A stretch of DNA of 50,623 nt from Phoronis australis (taxonomy: Eukaryota; Phoronida; Phoronidae): NCBI GenBank assembly GCA_002633005.1, contig NMRA01001136.1, positions 1-50,623 on the forward strand. Reading direction: 5' to 3'. The notes beneath the pieces were generated by a model. The model was given only the letters and a program-made list of their open reading frames with translations, had not been told where the DNA came from and did no database searches. Shown piece after piece: positions 21,561 through 32,263 of the stretch; within the stretch, counting starts at the first letter, position 1, and each line of letters opens with the position of its first letter. The position numbers and the translations under genes were made by a program.

Positions 21561-22605
21561 CATGCATATTAAACAAATTGTGAGTACTAAATGTTAAAAT
21601 TTAATTATTAACTTTTTGTTGCACAATTTTATTTGCTTTTCATCAAATTCAGACGAAATTAACAGCCAAATTCTCAACACATGCCAGCAGCTGACGAAAT
21701 CATTGCTTGGGAACATCTAATAATATCTCCAATAGCAGAGAAAAAAGCCACTTCCTGCCCAATTTTATTCAGGGTTAACTTTGTGTAATGAATAAGCCAA
21801 TAACTCCACCGTAATTTAATATTTTTCTAAGAAATATTATTGATACCTCAAATGAATATATTTTACAGAAAAATAATTGAGTGTGTGAAATTTATTATGA
21901 AAATTAAACTAAAGCCTTTTCTGAAAAACACAACAAATTTTTTGTTATGTAATCTAAAATGTGATTAAAATTTCACATTTAGTATCTAAATCTGAAGAAC
22001 AAATTCTACAAACAATCAACTCAATAACCCTGACTGTAGATTGTAAAATGGTTTTGCGTAAATGTCTATCAGGTTACAAAGAACGTAAATGCTTTAAACT
22101 GGGGTTTTGTGAGTTGGCGGCCATTTTGTCAGCCATCTTGATCTTTTTCTCTCTAACCATTGACCAATTGTAAGGTCCAGATATTTTCAATTGTCTAACT
22201 ATAAAAGAATAAAAGTTTTGGCATTTTCAGGGCAAAATATCAAAAGAAATCTTACAACATGTGCCAAATCGCCGTTTCGGCCGCCATTTTGTCGGCTATA
22301 TTGTTTTTTTCACTTAAAATTGAAATCTTTTGATTGGTATGCCTGTTACGAACAGTATAAAATCAATGACAAAATTTATTATTTTATTTCCAGATTTTAC
22401 ATATGAGCAACATGCCAGAAAGCAGTAAACACCGGTTTAGGCGGCCATTTTTTCCGCCATCTTGAAAAACCGACTTCCGCCACTCCGATTTCGGTAGACT
22501 TTTTTCTGGCTCCAAGGGATGTTTGAAGATGCCATTTATGCAAAAAAATTCTGTTGCAATTTTTTTCTAGGTTGGGCCCTCTGGAGCTTTAGAATGACTG
22601 GACTA

Positions 22606-25570
22606 ACAGGCACATTTAATCTCATGGAACGCAATTTGGCCTGAATTTTGAAAATCAAAACCTTAACTCTCAGGTTGTTGTCGTGTCCAATAAAGCAATA
22701 GACAGAGTGGGTGTATGTTTCACCCATGAAACCTGGGGCAATTATCGTCCGTCTGCAATAATATGCCGACAATTCTGTATTGTACTCTGCCGTGAGCAAA
22801 CTCTGAAACTGGTGACTAGCTTTGCACGAGTTGGGAAGCCGCCACAAACCAACCATGTCCTGGTGTCAAAACACCAGCTTTCTTCTCTTTCGGCCACATA
22901 CTACCTCATCAACTGAACCTAACCCGACCGCCGTGGCAAGCATCTTTGCACCTGCCAGTGGAGTAAGGACCACCTGACGGTTCTTCTCAGGGCCGAGAAA
23001 TCATTTTCACTCTGAATAGGGAACAAAATGAAAATATAAAACAATGTGTGGCCTAAGTTGAAAGTTTGGTTTTGACGGCATGAGTGGACTTGTTACCTCT
23101 TTGATTAAATAGCTCACGATATCACTTAGCCAAATGGCACCCGCCCGGCACGTGAAGAGGAAAAATAGCCTTCTGATGGGGTCATGGTATGTCCTTACCA
23201 ACTCACCCCTCTTAAAATGAGTACATATGTGCGCTCTTGTTTATACTGGCAAAAGTAGATTCTTCTTCTTCAGTTCAATGTTTCATAAAACACATCTTCA
23301 TCATGTGTGGCGGACAAGGGGGAGAGGGACACATTTTTTCAAAGAGGTCTTGTTTACTTTTAGGTCGGTTCAAATACGATCAATATACGTACGACATACA
23401 GAAAGCAATTTTCAAATTTCTCTATGCCTTGCCATACCAAATAAGGAGACGTGCTTTGACGAGTGGGAAAAATCGACTTCTGTTTTCGATGGAGAGAACA
23501 GTTCAACTACCTAGAATAATGCGATTTAGTATGCCACTTTAATATTAAAAGGCCGCTGTTATTAAAATATCTCGTTTCCCAGTCCCATCCTCATTCCCCT
23601 GACGTAGGTAGGAATTATTTTATGTAAATTGTATACAATTTGCATTATTGATTATCACTGGGCAGCATTGATGCGTCTTGGGTATTGCATGTCGTGAACA
23701 CATCCACTACCACAAGAAACTGTAGGAACACCGCATTTATCCACCTTCACTCTTATCAGACTTCTATTGTCAGTCAGCATGCGTGAATAATTGGCTGATA
23801 AACCACCTCTGGAACTACTTTTGGCTGAATGGATGACAAGGCCATAAAATGTTAATTAGCCAAGACCAGTTACTAATGCAACAAAGAATAATGTCGTAGC
23901 ATCACCTAGCTTTGGTTGAAAGCTGTATACTGTATTGGCTCTAATAAACGCTTAGAAAAATTCATTTCACGGGGAGGGGACGCTCATTGTAGCCTACGGC
24001 AGTTGAAACCCGGTTTCCCAAACGGGTAAAATCGGAAGCTATTATTCATCAAATTTACGTTCTGTGACGTATTTGTAGCCTATAAAGTCTTTCTAAAAAT
24101 TGTGGTGCATTGCTATCAGCTTCCGTTGTTAAATTACGATAATTTTTCAAAAAATTGTGCTCATCACAGGGCGAAAACTTGCCGACTGATGCGTCTCTGA
24201 ATCGCGATCGTCAATAGGAAAACTTGAACTCTTGAATAAAAATATAGTTTCGACTTAACAAATTACCTGAAATCTTCCTCAAGTTTTACAATTTTTAAAG
24301 TTCATGTGGAGTCCAGACTAACTGCGATTAAGTCCAAATCTGCGCTACATCGTACCCCACAACACGAGAAAAATCTCTGGATGAACACACATGTTGTTGC
24401 CACGTGACGTTTGTTTTGAAGTTCGTCTGCGTATGAGAGTGAGTAAGCGTGCGTGTGCGGGTCATCGACGACAGACTTTTTCGTTACAAAAGGCGGAGGA
24501 TTATGCAAGAAAATGGCGTTTACTAGATTGTTTTTCACTTAAACGGCTGCCACGTGCAAGGTAAGTGCTGGTTAACTCACAGATTTTGTGTGCACAGGTC
24601 GACGGTCGTTAGCTCTACCGTGGAGTATTATAGTCCAAGGCTCGATCTACATGTTGTGGACAAGGTGAACTACCCGGGCTGTGTGAAATTTCTGGGTCTA
24701 ACGGAGACACTGACGCAGTGGTCAGCCAGCTCGCTGTATCAAGACTATAGCCAAAATCCAAATTCGTTTTATCGTGTCCCTGTCAATAATAACGGCATGC
24801 TAAAGTTTCTTAATTTTCGTTCTTCAGCAACATAAGAATCACGTACATACGCGCACGCCGCAGATCACATCTCGGAAATTGCCGATTTGACGGATGACAA
24901 TGAATGAGCACAATGAAATTAAACAACCTCGTTTTACAGCTTGTAAGATTCATAATAAACGTATTTTGAATATTGCAATGCATGTGTTCCAAAATCTAAA
25001 TAACTTGGGTCCTATATTTTTGTATTCGTGCGCGCCGAATGAAAGTAATCGTGAGTGTTGCTGTGTTGCAAAATCTCTTATCCTGGGCCGATTTGAAAAA
25101 TTCAAAATTGTACTCATATTTGTTTTCGCTCCTCTTTTCAAATATTACAGTAAAAACTACGTAAAACTCTCTCCATAAAAAGTACAGTCTGCTAGGTAGA
25201 TTGTAATCAGGTGATCATATCCGCATGAGCGAAGCCAATTATCCTCGCTCGTGACTCGATGAATAGAGCAGCTCTTTGCGGCATCCCTTTGATCGTGAGC
25301 CGAGCGCGACTCAGCCAAGGTGTAAAAATACGGTCTAGTTCAATTTTCCAATCCCGACCGTTTACCTTGACCATTGGGGTTAGGACCAATCTTATTTAGT
25401 GGGATTGTTTATAGCATGTTGGAAAATGGGGGGGGGGGGNNNGGCTGTGATGACGTAATTAGAAGCTTGACGGGGGTATATCATGAAAGGTGGGAAATTT
25501 TGGATGACGTATAATGTGAATGCTCCCTTAGTAAAATGTCCCTTAACTTGCTGTATGACTCGCCTCGCTT
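22606..25570. other. Unassigned intergenic sequence
   Basis: I could support no gene here. Short frames near 23237-23542 and 24554-24835 have no recognisable domain or splice context. A G-run with three Ns lies at 25430-25442. Confidence 0.5.
25440..25442. other. Assembly gap (NNN) after a G-run
   Basis: Ten or more G bases run into NNN, as at 1080; probably a sequencing stop at a structured G-tract. Confidence 0.9.
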
Positions 25571-25579
25571 ATAAGTCTC

Positions 25580-26030
25580 GTGAGCGTCTCGCGTTATGGC
25601 TTGGAACGCACCCAGATAAACAAGGAGATTGCTTGGCAATACCTGTATGTTTACAAAACAAGACTTGTTGATCCAACCAACAAAGATAACTATAAAATAG
25701 TAAACATTTAACGACGAGCGTCGGTACTCAAATATATTAAAATATTCCCCACGTTTCGAGCGTTGCGCTCTTTGTCAAGGGTACGATACAAAGACTGCCC
25801 AATAGATGGATCGCACAGGTGACTGCATGGTGGTACAAAATCGGCAGCAACTAGGCTGGATCACTGTACGCATGACAATGACCCGTGAATCGCATTATGG
25901 CTTGGAACGCATCCAAAACAAGGAGGTTGCCTGGCAATGCCCGTATGTTTACAAAACAAGACTTGTCGCCGTATCTATCCAACAAAGAAAACTAGGCTGG
26001 GTCACTTGTGCGTATAACAATGACCTGTGA
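25580..26030 (+). repeat. Degenerate tandem/dispersed repeat
   Basis: TATGGCTTGGAACGCA plus GTATGTTTACAAAACAAGAC occur at about 25596 and again at about 25898, roughly 300 bp apart. CTAGGCTGG(A/G)TCAC occurs at about 25850 and 25992. No coding function is recognised. Confidence 0.55.
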
Positions 26031-26637
26031 AGTACCATTCATCCATTGCACGTTTTTAAGCCGACGTTGGGGTCTTTCATGCTTTGGATATTGTTTAAAC
26101 TTGTCACAACCACCACAAATTTTCACTCAAGTAACCGAAACTGAACGCGACATGCAACTAGTGAATTTTTGTTGCGAGAGGACATTACCAAATATTCAAA
26201 CCATTACTGGCGAAATTGTTATTCACCTGGCAGACAGCCGATTTTGAAAAGAGTTAGCCTGGTGAAAATCGAGTCACGGCACAATGAACATGAACTGAAA
26301 CACGAGATTACACCGACCAAGGAGTGTACGAAGAATAGGAGTACACTCTGCCATCTTGCCATTTGCCGCAATGGTTATCGTTCGAAAAACTAGCGTCCCA
26401 AGCGGCGAATAAGCAACACTAATTTAGCGGCCAAGTCCGAACCACAGGCGTCCTCGGCTTCTGATCGTCCCCAATACACTACATATAATACTACAAGGTA
26501 TGACACTTCGGACTTGAAATTCCACGGGTGCTTCACTTCAGCCGTCCATAGCAAACATAAAACTCAATAAATTTGCACAAAACAGGGGTTCAACAAACCA
26601 AAGAATTGTTCTTTCTCCCAATACCATTCACGGTGTC

Positions 26638-27442
26638 TTGTTACGGCGACTTCGTAAGAAATTCGCAGTCAAAGAACAAAAATGTTCACAAAAAGCCCCA
26701 CACACGTTCTCCCTAGGCCCGTCGAGGTCAAGGACGGCACGGAAATTGCCGCTTTGTCGCGTAAAGTCACGATGTCGCTACTTCCGTAACTCACCGGCAA
26801 TTTCCGTAACCGTCCCGAAGTCTAATGGACGAGTACGCATCTGTGCGGATCTGACCCCTCTAAACAAACATGTGCAGCGTGAAATTCACCCAATGGCAAG
26901 CGTGGACGAAAACCTAGTTGAGAAACAGCCGAGTGTTCTCCAAACTGGATGCCAACTCCGGATTTTGGCAAATCCCGCTAGATCAAGAGTCGGAAGACCT
27001 AACCACCTTTATTTCACCTTTAGGCAGATACCGCATCAATCTGTTACCCTTGGGTATAACCTCCGCCCCAGAAATATGTCAGCCCACGATGTCATCGCTA
27101 CTACAAGGTCTTGATGGGACAGTATGTCATATGGACGATGTACTGATCCACGGATCCAACCAGAACGAGCATGATACCCGTGTCAGAGCTGTGTTTCGGC
27201 GGCTGCAGGATGTAGGGATCACCCTCAATGAGAAATGCAAATTCTCGAAAACAAAAATCACGTTTCTGGGTCACATCATCATCGGTGCGGGTATAGAAGC
27301 AGACCCAGAAAAAGTCCAAGCGGTGCGCCAGTTTCCACCTCCGACAAACATTACGGAGCTTCAGCGGTTCCAGGGCATGGTGAACCAACTTGCAAAGTTC
27401 ATACCGCAGTTGGCTTCTATCGAGTCTTACGACAATTGCTGA
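26638..27442 (+). pseudogene. Gypsy reverse transcriptase (frameshifted)
   Basis: RT residues switch frame near 26920. The first part holds SVTVPKSNGRVRICADLTPLN and VQREIHPMASVDENL; the second FSKLDANSGFWQIPLDQES, TTFISPLGRYRINLLPLGIT, the active-site block CHMDDVLIHG, LNEKCKFSKTKITFLGHII and LQRFQGMVNQLAKFIPQL. The catalytic Asp-Asp pair is intact. Upstream, KFAVKEQK and following residues are a poorly preserved N-terminal segment. The frame changes again after 27442. Confidence 0.9.
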
Positions 27443-27950
27443 AAAAGAGCCAGAGTTGGATCTGGGATAGTCTACAAAAACAAGCGTTCCAGGCTGTCAA
27501 AGGCCTGCTCACGTCAACTGTGACACTTGCACACTACGATCCTCAGCGAGAAACCATAGTGGCAGCCGATGCCAGTCTGCATGGCCTCGGTGCAGTGCTT
27601 CTCCAGGTAGATCCGGAAGGGAACAGAAGGCCTATAATCTATGCATCCAGATCTCTATCCGAGACTGAAAAGCGATATGCTGTCATCGAAAAGGAAGCAC
27701 TGGCCGCTACATGGGCCTGCGAGAAATAAATCGATTACATCTTAGGCCTTGAATTTGCCCTGGAAACCGATCACAAACCTCTGGTACCCCTTCTGTCCTC
27801 AAAAAACCTGTCAAAGATGCCGCCCAGAATTCTCAGATTTAGACTACGGATAGTGAAGTTTAGTCCGAGGGTGTACTACGTAAAGGGTAAAAAACCAAAC
27901 TATAGCAGACGCGATGTCCAGGGCTCCTGTAGGAAAACCAACAACAGATG
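27443..27950 (+). pseudogene. Gypsy RNase H (nonsense mutation)
   Basis: Starts with LLKKSQSWIWDSLQKQAFQAVK. The DASLHGLGAVLLQ block supplies the first catalytic Asp, YASRSLSETEKRYAVIEKEALA the Glu region, and FALETDHKPLVPLLSSK the later Asp. An in-frame TAA follows CEK at 27727-27729 and the frame then continues (IDYILGLEF), so a single nonsense change interrupts it. A spacer rich in basic residues follows. Confidence 0.88.
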
Positions 27951-28042
27951 ACGAGAAGAGGTAGAATCACAGGCCACATATACGGTGCGCTACCTACCTG
28001 CAACTGAGGTAAGGCTAAACTAGAACAATCAAGTACAAGCCA

Positions 28043-28903
28043 ATGATCTTTTGCGCAGAAGTGATAAACTTGTGCCAGCATGGGTGGCCAGGGTTCTTAC
28101 CTCAGCAGCCACTCTTGAGACCGTACTATGAAAATCGTCAGCACTTGACAGTGACTGACAACCTGCTTATGTTCAACGAACGTATTGTGATTCCTCAGTC
28201 ACTCCAGCTTGAGGTTCTAAACCAGCTACATCAAGGTCGCTTTGGCATCACTAAATGCAGGGCGAGAGCTAGCGCTAGTGTTTGGTGGCCACTTCTCAGT
28301 AAGCATATCGAAGACATGTGCAAGCAATGTAGAACCTGTGTTATGTTACAGCCCGAGAAGAAAAAACCTTTTCTTCCCTATTCGTTTCCTAATTGAGCCT
28401 GGGAACGTGTGGGTACAGATCTGTTCGAGCTCAACAAACAGACATATGTTCTTGTGGTAGATTATTGCTCAAGATTGATTGAGATCAGACGGTTGCTACA
28501 AACTACTGCGAAACACACTATCGAAGCAATCAAGTCGATTTTCAGCATCCACGGTATACCGAACTTGGTCGTGTCCGACAACGGCCCCCAGATTTCATCA
28601 GAGAACTTCCGCAACTTCGGTCAGGAGAATCAGTTTGTACACGTCACGACATCACCGTTGTACCCTCAAGCCAATGTTTATGTAGAAGGGGCCGTGCAGA
28701 CTGCCAAGAATATTCTCAAGAAAAACTCCGATCCACATCTAGGATTTCTGGCTCATCGGTCAACTCCCATCCGTAACGGACCGAGCCAACTGTTAATGTC
28801 GAGACGACTACGCACCAGAGTTCCGACTACACTGACTCAGGAGCTCAAGACAACCGTCGTCGACGAACAAGCCCTTCACATGAAAGAACATCACTTGCGT
28901 TAA
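28043..28903 (+). pseudogene. Gypsy integrase (broken by a stop)
   Basis: The N-terminal zinc finger is visible as LHQGRFGITKCR and CKQCRTCV (HHCC type). A TGA at about 28394-28396 separates it from the core: VGTDLFELNKQTYVLVVDYCS (first Asp), GIPNLVVSDNGPQISSENF (second Asp) and YVEGAVQTAKNIL (Glu), the D,D-35-E triad. Past 28903 the C-terminal tail continues in other frames (FGKVLERLSS, about 28990-29030; SGRIHKPVDRL, about 29215). Confidence 0.88.
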
Positions 28904-29347
28904 CGGAATAAGCAGAATTACAATCTTCCCCACCGTACTGTAACACTACCATCCCTGTTACCTGGTGACCATGTTTTGAGTTCGAGATCAGAACAAGTTT
29001 GGTAAAGTTCTGGAACGACTTTCTTCATCTCCTCGGTCATACCGTGTGTCGACTGACTCCGCTCAAGTATTCGCCGTAATCGTTCGTCTCTGGTACATAC
29101 GCGAAACATCGACAAAAATGAGACCGACGCCAACATTGCTGTTGAGAAGTCGAAAAGCACCACACCGGAACGGCAGTGTTCCAAATAATTCCTCAGTGAG
29201 CTTAGACGATCTGGTCGCATCCATAAGCCTGTTGACAGACTGCATTTGTGATGAACTTTACATGGATTATAGATTGAACATTACAGACTATTTAACCGAG
29301 TTTCTAAAGTTTAGTTAAGTTAGACCGTTCGCTAACTTAAAGGGAGA

Positions 29348-29502
29348 TGTTGTATTAGCTGACTTTGCCTAACCTCCCTATGTGGTTTCCCATTTATTGT
29401 AGTTGTTTCCCATGCATTGTACTGCATAGTGCTGCCTCCTATAGTTAATAAAGCTCTCTTGACCTTCACATTGTTTTAATTTAAGTAGCACATCCTACAT
29501 CA
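29348..29502 (+). repeat. Probable 3' LTR of the Gypsy element
   Basis: Begins TGTTGTATTAGC just after a purine tract and ends near TACATCA, which is roughly complementary to the start. It contains an AATAAA-like signal (TAATAAAGC, 29446-29454). No second copy exists upstream in this window, so the ends are estimated. Confidence 0.6.
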
Positions 29503-29616
29503 ACGTCCAAACGGTAATCTGTTACGGCAGCTTTTAAAATGGCATTATCGGCGAGAAAGAGATCAGCCTCAGCGCGGTTACAGTCTAACATTGAACTGTT
29601 GGAGTAAAATTGATAA

Positions 29617-29895
29617 ATGGTGAAGTATCTCAAGCGTATTTCATTGACCTTGATTTCAGCGAATTTCTGCCGAGGAGTGGCGATTTGTTGTGAAATCACA
29701 AAAAACGACGGATTTCGTTGTTTTATTGCTCTGTTCAAAGCTAACAAGAAGATCATCTCACCTGACAATAATCCCCTAAAGAGGTTTTTCGGTCGTAAAA
29801 ACGAAAATGTCCCTTTGAAAGGTGTAGCGTCCCAGTATTTGGTCATGCCTTACACCCCTGAATCCGACCCTACACATTTTTATAATGAAATATAA
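29617..29895 (+). CDS. Hypothetical frame just upstream of the related exon
   Basis: A 92-codon frame (listed start GTG or ATG context uncertain) with a hydrophobic start and a PLKRFFGRKNENVPLKGV stretch. No domain is recognised. It lies 56 bp before an exon that resembles the downstream skeletal-protein-like gene, so it could be a preceding exon of that paralogue or flanking noise. Confidence 0.2.
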   Translation: MVKYLKRISLTLISANFCRGVAICCEITKNDGFRCFIALFKANKKIISPDNNPLKRFFGRKNENVPLKGVASQYLVMPYTPESDPTHFYNEI

Positions 29896-29951
29896 AGGTC
29901 CATCGACTTGGTCTAGAATGGATCTTCTGATGCTATAAAGTCATTTTCCAG

Positions 29952-30082
29952 TGTCTGTGGTAAAGACAAGGAAGCTAAACAAGGTGGCATTACACTGAAA
30001 GTTTTGGGTCAATCCGGCAAGATCTCCATCCGACAGGATAAGCCACGGAAGAAGTCGATGACACTAGAATTCAACGATTTAA
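29952..30082 (+). pseudogene. Isolated exon related to the 32264-34988 gene
   Basis: Preceded by a good acceptor (TCATTTTCCAG) and followed by a strong donor (GTGAGT at 30083). The open frame reads VCGKDKEAKQGGITLKV, then a basic stretch (RQDKPRKKS) and MTLEFNDL. The downstream gene has the same arrangement: FCGTG..., GGAAIVLKV, a Lys/Arg-rich stretch, VLEFDFGDD. The two are therefore likely paralogous, although here the two parts lie in one exon. No partner exons were found with confidence. It could be a tandem duplicate gene fragment or one exon of an unseen paralogue. Confidence 0.45.
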
Positions 30083-32263
30083 GTGAGTTTTACAAATGAA
30101 AAGTAAAAAACGGCAGTTCTTCACTTATTTAGCACAAAATACAGCCGACAAGTGAAATTGTCTTTTGTCAAATTACTTCTTAAAGATGAAGATTAAGAAA
30201 TTTTTAGTCTATTACCGTAGCATGGTTTGTACTGTGTATATGTCATAAAATAACTACATTTAGAAGGGTGCCCACTATTTGTAGCTAAGTAATCAGCTTT
30301 TGGAAAATGGAAAAATGACGATTATTTTGTGCGAAATTAGTGGATAATAACCGTAGTCTCAAAATGGCATGTCCAAAATTGTCGATACCAATGGCTATTG
30401 AATGTGCTAAATATAATGGAGAAAAGAATACCAAATATCACATTCTTTTGCCTCGCGGAAGGCTGAAACGCACGTGTTATCAACTTAAATTCAAATCCCT
30501 CAGTGCGTTTATCTGAAAGTTAATTGAACACCATTAAATTGCGCAGTTATTGTTGTAACTGTCTGAGAAATTAGGAACCTCCAAGCCGTAAATCGTATAC
30601 TTCTTCTCGTGTCAAACTTCAAAGAAAAAACGATCTGTCAAACGCTTGTCACTTTGCCGGTTTCTTCTCATGATGCAACATGCATGGTCCTTATTTTGAA
30701 ATACGACATCCTGACCTGTTGACCCGAGTGCGAATGAAATTATGGTGACTTTGACAGAAGATGTAATGACGTAAGCGCATGCACACATACGTCATCAAGG
30801 GGAGGGAAAACTGAAAGGTTGTGGTAAACACAATCTTTTACTTCGAGTGTGTTTTCAATAACGGCAACTTAGCGATGTTTCGAGAAATTCTCTCCCAGGT
30901 CGAAGTTAATAACTCTCCCGTAGCCTACAGGTAGTTTCGACAAGAATTATTTTACCAAAATAGGTTTTTTCATTGAGTTTTTCGTTTCAGTGACCAACTC
31001 TTGATTAACGTAAATAAAACCCAAACAACAATTTTTACGCACTTTCTCACTTTATGTACTCTCTCTTACAATCACAGAGATCTGATTTATTAACACAGTT
31101 GCTGACAGTTGCGTCCTTGATCCTCAAAAGTTCAGAGTTGCACCGACATAGAGCCATGGGAGGTCAGCACGACCGGGCCAAGCTTCCCTCTTCATTGCAA
31201 AATGTCCTCCCCCGGTCAAATTTCATTTCAGTTTTGCGATTGACCTCCTTGTTCATTACAAAGCGCCCCTAGGTTGCCACCCATTTCAGCAAATGGTAGA
31301 AAATTTCGCGTTTGCCCCCCCTCCGCTCAATGACAGTTGCTGTCGCCTCATTTGCAAAGTAGACCTACTATTGATATGCCGGTCGATATGATACTGCCTC
31401 AACGACGCCGAATCAACAGAGCAGCTATCCTTACCGTCTTATGGCGATTCTTGGTAAGCCATGTAATGCCACGTCGCAGTCTAATCAACGATAGACCTAG
31501 TATGCGAATGAGGTAAACAGTGAACAAGCGACGACCACCGACAAATCACTGAGTTAGTTATCTTTGTGATGTACCGATCTCGATATTATTTAGTCACATT
31601 TGCAACCACTCCTTAAAACAATGGGCTAGGAAATAATCGTCAGGTCTGTTGAAATCTAAAAATAAGCTGTTATCTCAATGATTTTGGGTTGGAAAGAGGA
31701 TTATAGTACACGAAATTATACAAATTGATAAAAATAACAATAACATTGACGGCCAAACATCGATTTCCGAACTTTTTTGGGAGGTTTAGATGAAAAAGAA
31801 TACCAGAGACATAAGCAAAACAGCAATGAGCCATACCATCTGACACAGCGCTACCTACATGTATACTGAAAAATGCCCCTGTGGAAACATGATGAACGAC
31901 ACACGGAATTCCGTTAACCAATGAGAAGCCATGTCAAACAATATCCACTGTGCTACCTTTCGTAGCACAGTGAAAGAGTGTAAGTCGGCTATAGAGGACA
32001 GTGCGTTATGTTGGGTAGGCTGCATGGTGTCTTAGAGACAGTAAAGCTGTATAATACATATTAAAGACTTTTTACTGCAGTCCGTCTGCAAGTGTTGTTA
32101 GACTCTCCAAATCAAAAACGTTTGTGGAAATGTCGACAACTTCTCTCCAAGCTCGTTGATCAGAAACAGCAATTAGAAATGTTATTGGAATATCTGTTAC
32201 AGAGATCGAATAACAACCATATTTTTATAGCTTTTTCATCATCTCATTCGTTTCTATTTACAG
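30083..32263. other. Intron or intergenic sequence
   Basis: No exon could be supported. A perfect 11-base hairpin lies at 31946-31972. Earlier exons of the downstream gene, including any signal peptide, must lie here or further left if the gene is complete. Confidence 0.5.
31946..31972. repeat. Perfect 11 bp stem-loop
   Basis: CACTGTGCTAC and GTAGCACAGTG pair exactly around CTTTC. It lies about 290 bp before the first supported exon. The function is unknown. Confidence 0.75.

Larger units (their letters stand above)
17367..22605 (-). mobile_element. ~5.2 kb DNA transposon with long imperfect TIRs
   Basis: The left end (17367 onward) and the reverse complement of the right end (to 22605) share TAG..C.G.CATTCTA, TTGCAACAGAA, TTGCATAAAT, AAAAAGTCTACCG.AATCGG and TTTTTCAAGATGGCGG, in the same order. 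Paired terminal inverted repeats therefore extend over at least 150 bp. Inside them the motif CAAGATGGCGGACAAAATGG recurs in both orientations (left at 17500 and 17815; right near 22120, 22280 and 22450), like subterminal transposase-binding sites. ACA flanks both ends and may be a 3 bp target duplication. The cargo is a broken minus-strand gene. I cannot assign a superfamily. Confidence 0.72.
26600..29502 (+). mobile_element. Ty3/Gypsy retrotransposon, 5'-truncated and decayed, with 3' LTR
   Basis: The pol order is reverse transcriptase, RNase H, integrase, as in Ty3/Gypsy. A purine-rich tract (AAAGGGAGA, 29339-29347) then leads into a probable 3' LTR. No gag, protease or 5' LTR was found upstream, and multiple frameshifts and stops break pol. 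A dead, 5'-truncated copy. Confidence 0.93.

Noticed and set aside
25207-25389. Possible small gene on the minus strand
   Set aside because: No homology recognised, no splice or promoter context, length compatible with chance.
26040-26600. 5' LTR, gag or protease of the Gypsy element
   Set aside because: No sequence matching the 3' LTR (29348-29502), no Cys-His finger and no DTG protease motif was found, so the element is taken as 5'-truncated.
31054-31272. Candidate first exon of the skeletal-protein-like gene
   Set aside because: No signal peptide, no donor giving the required phase 1 junction to 32264.
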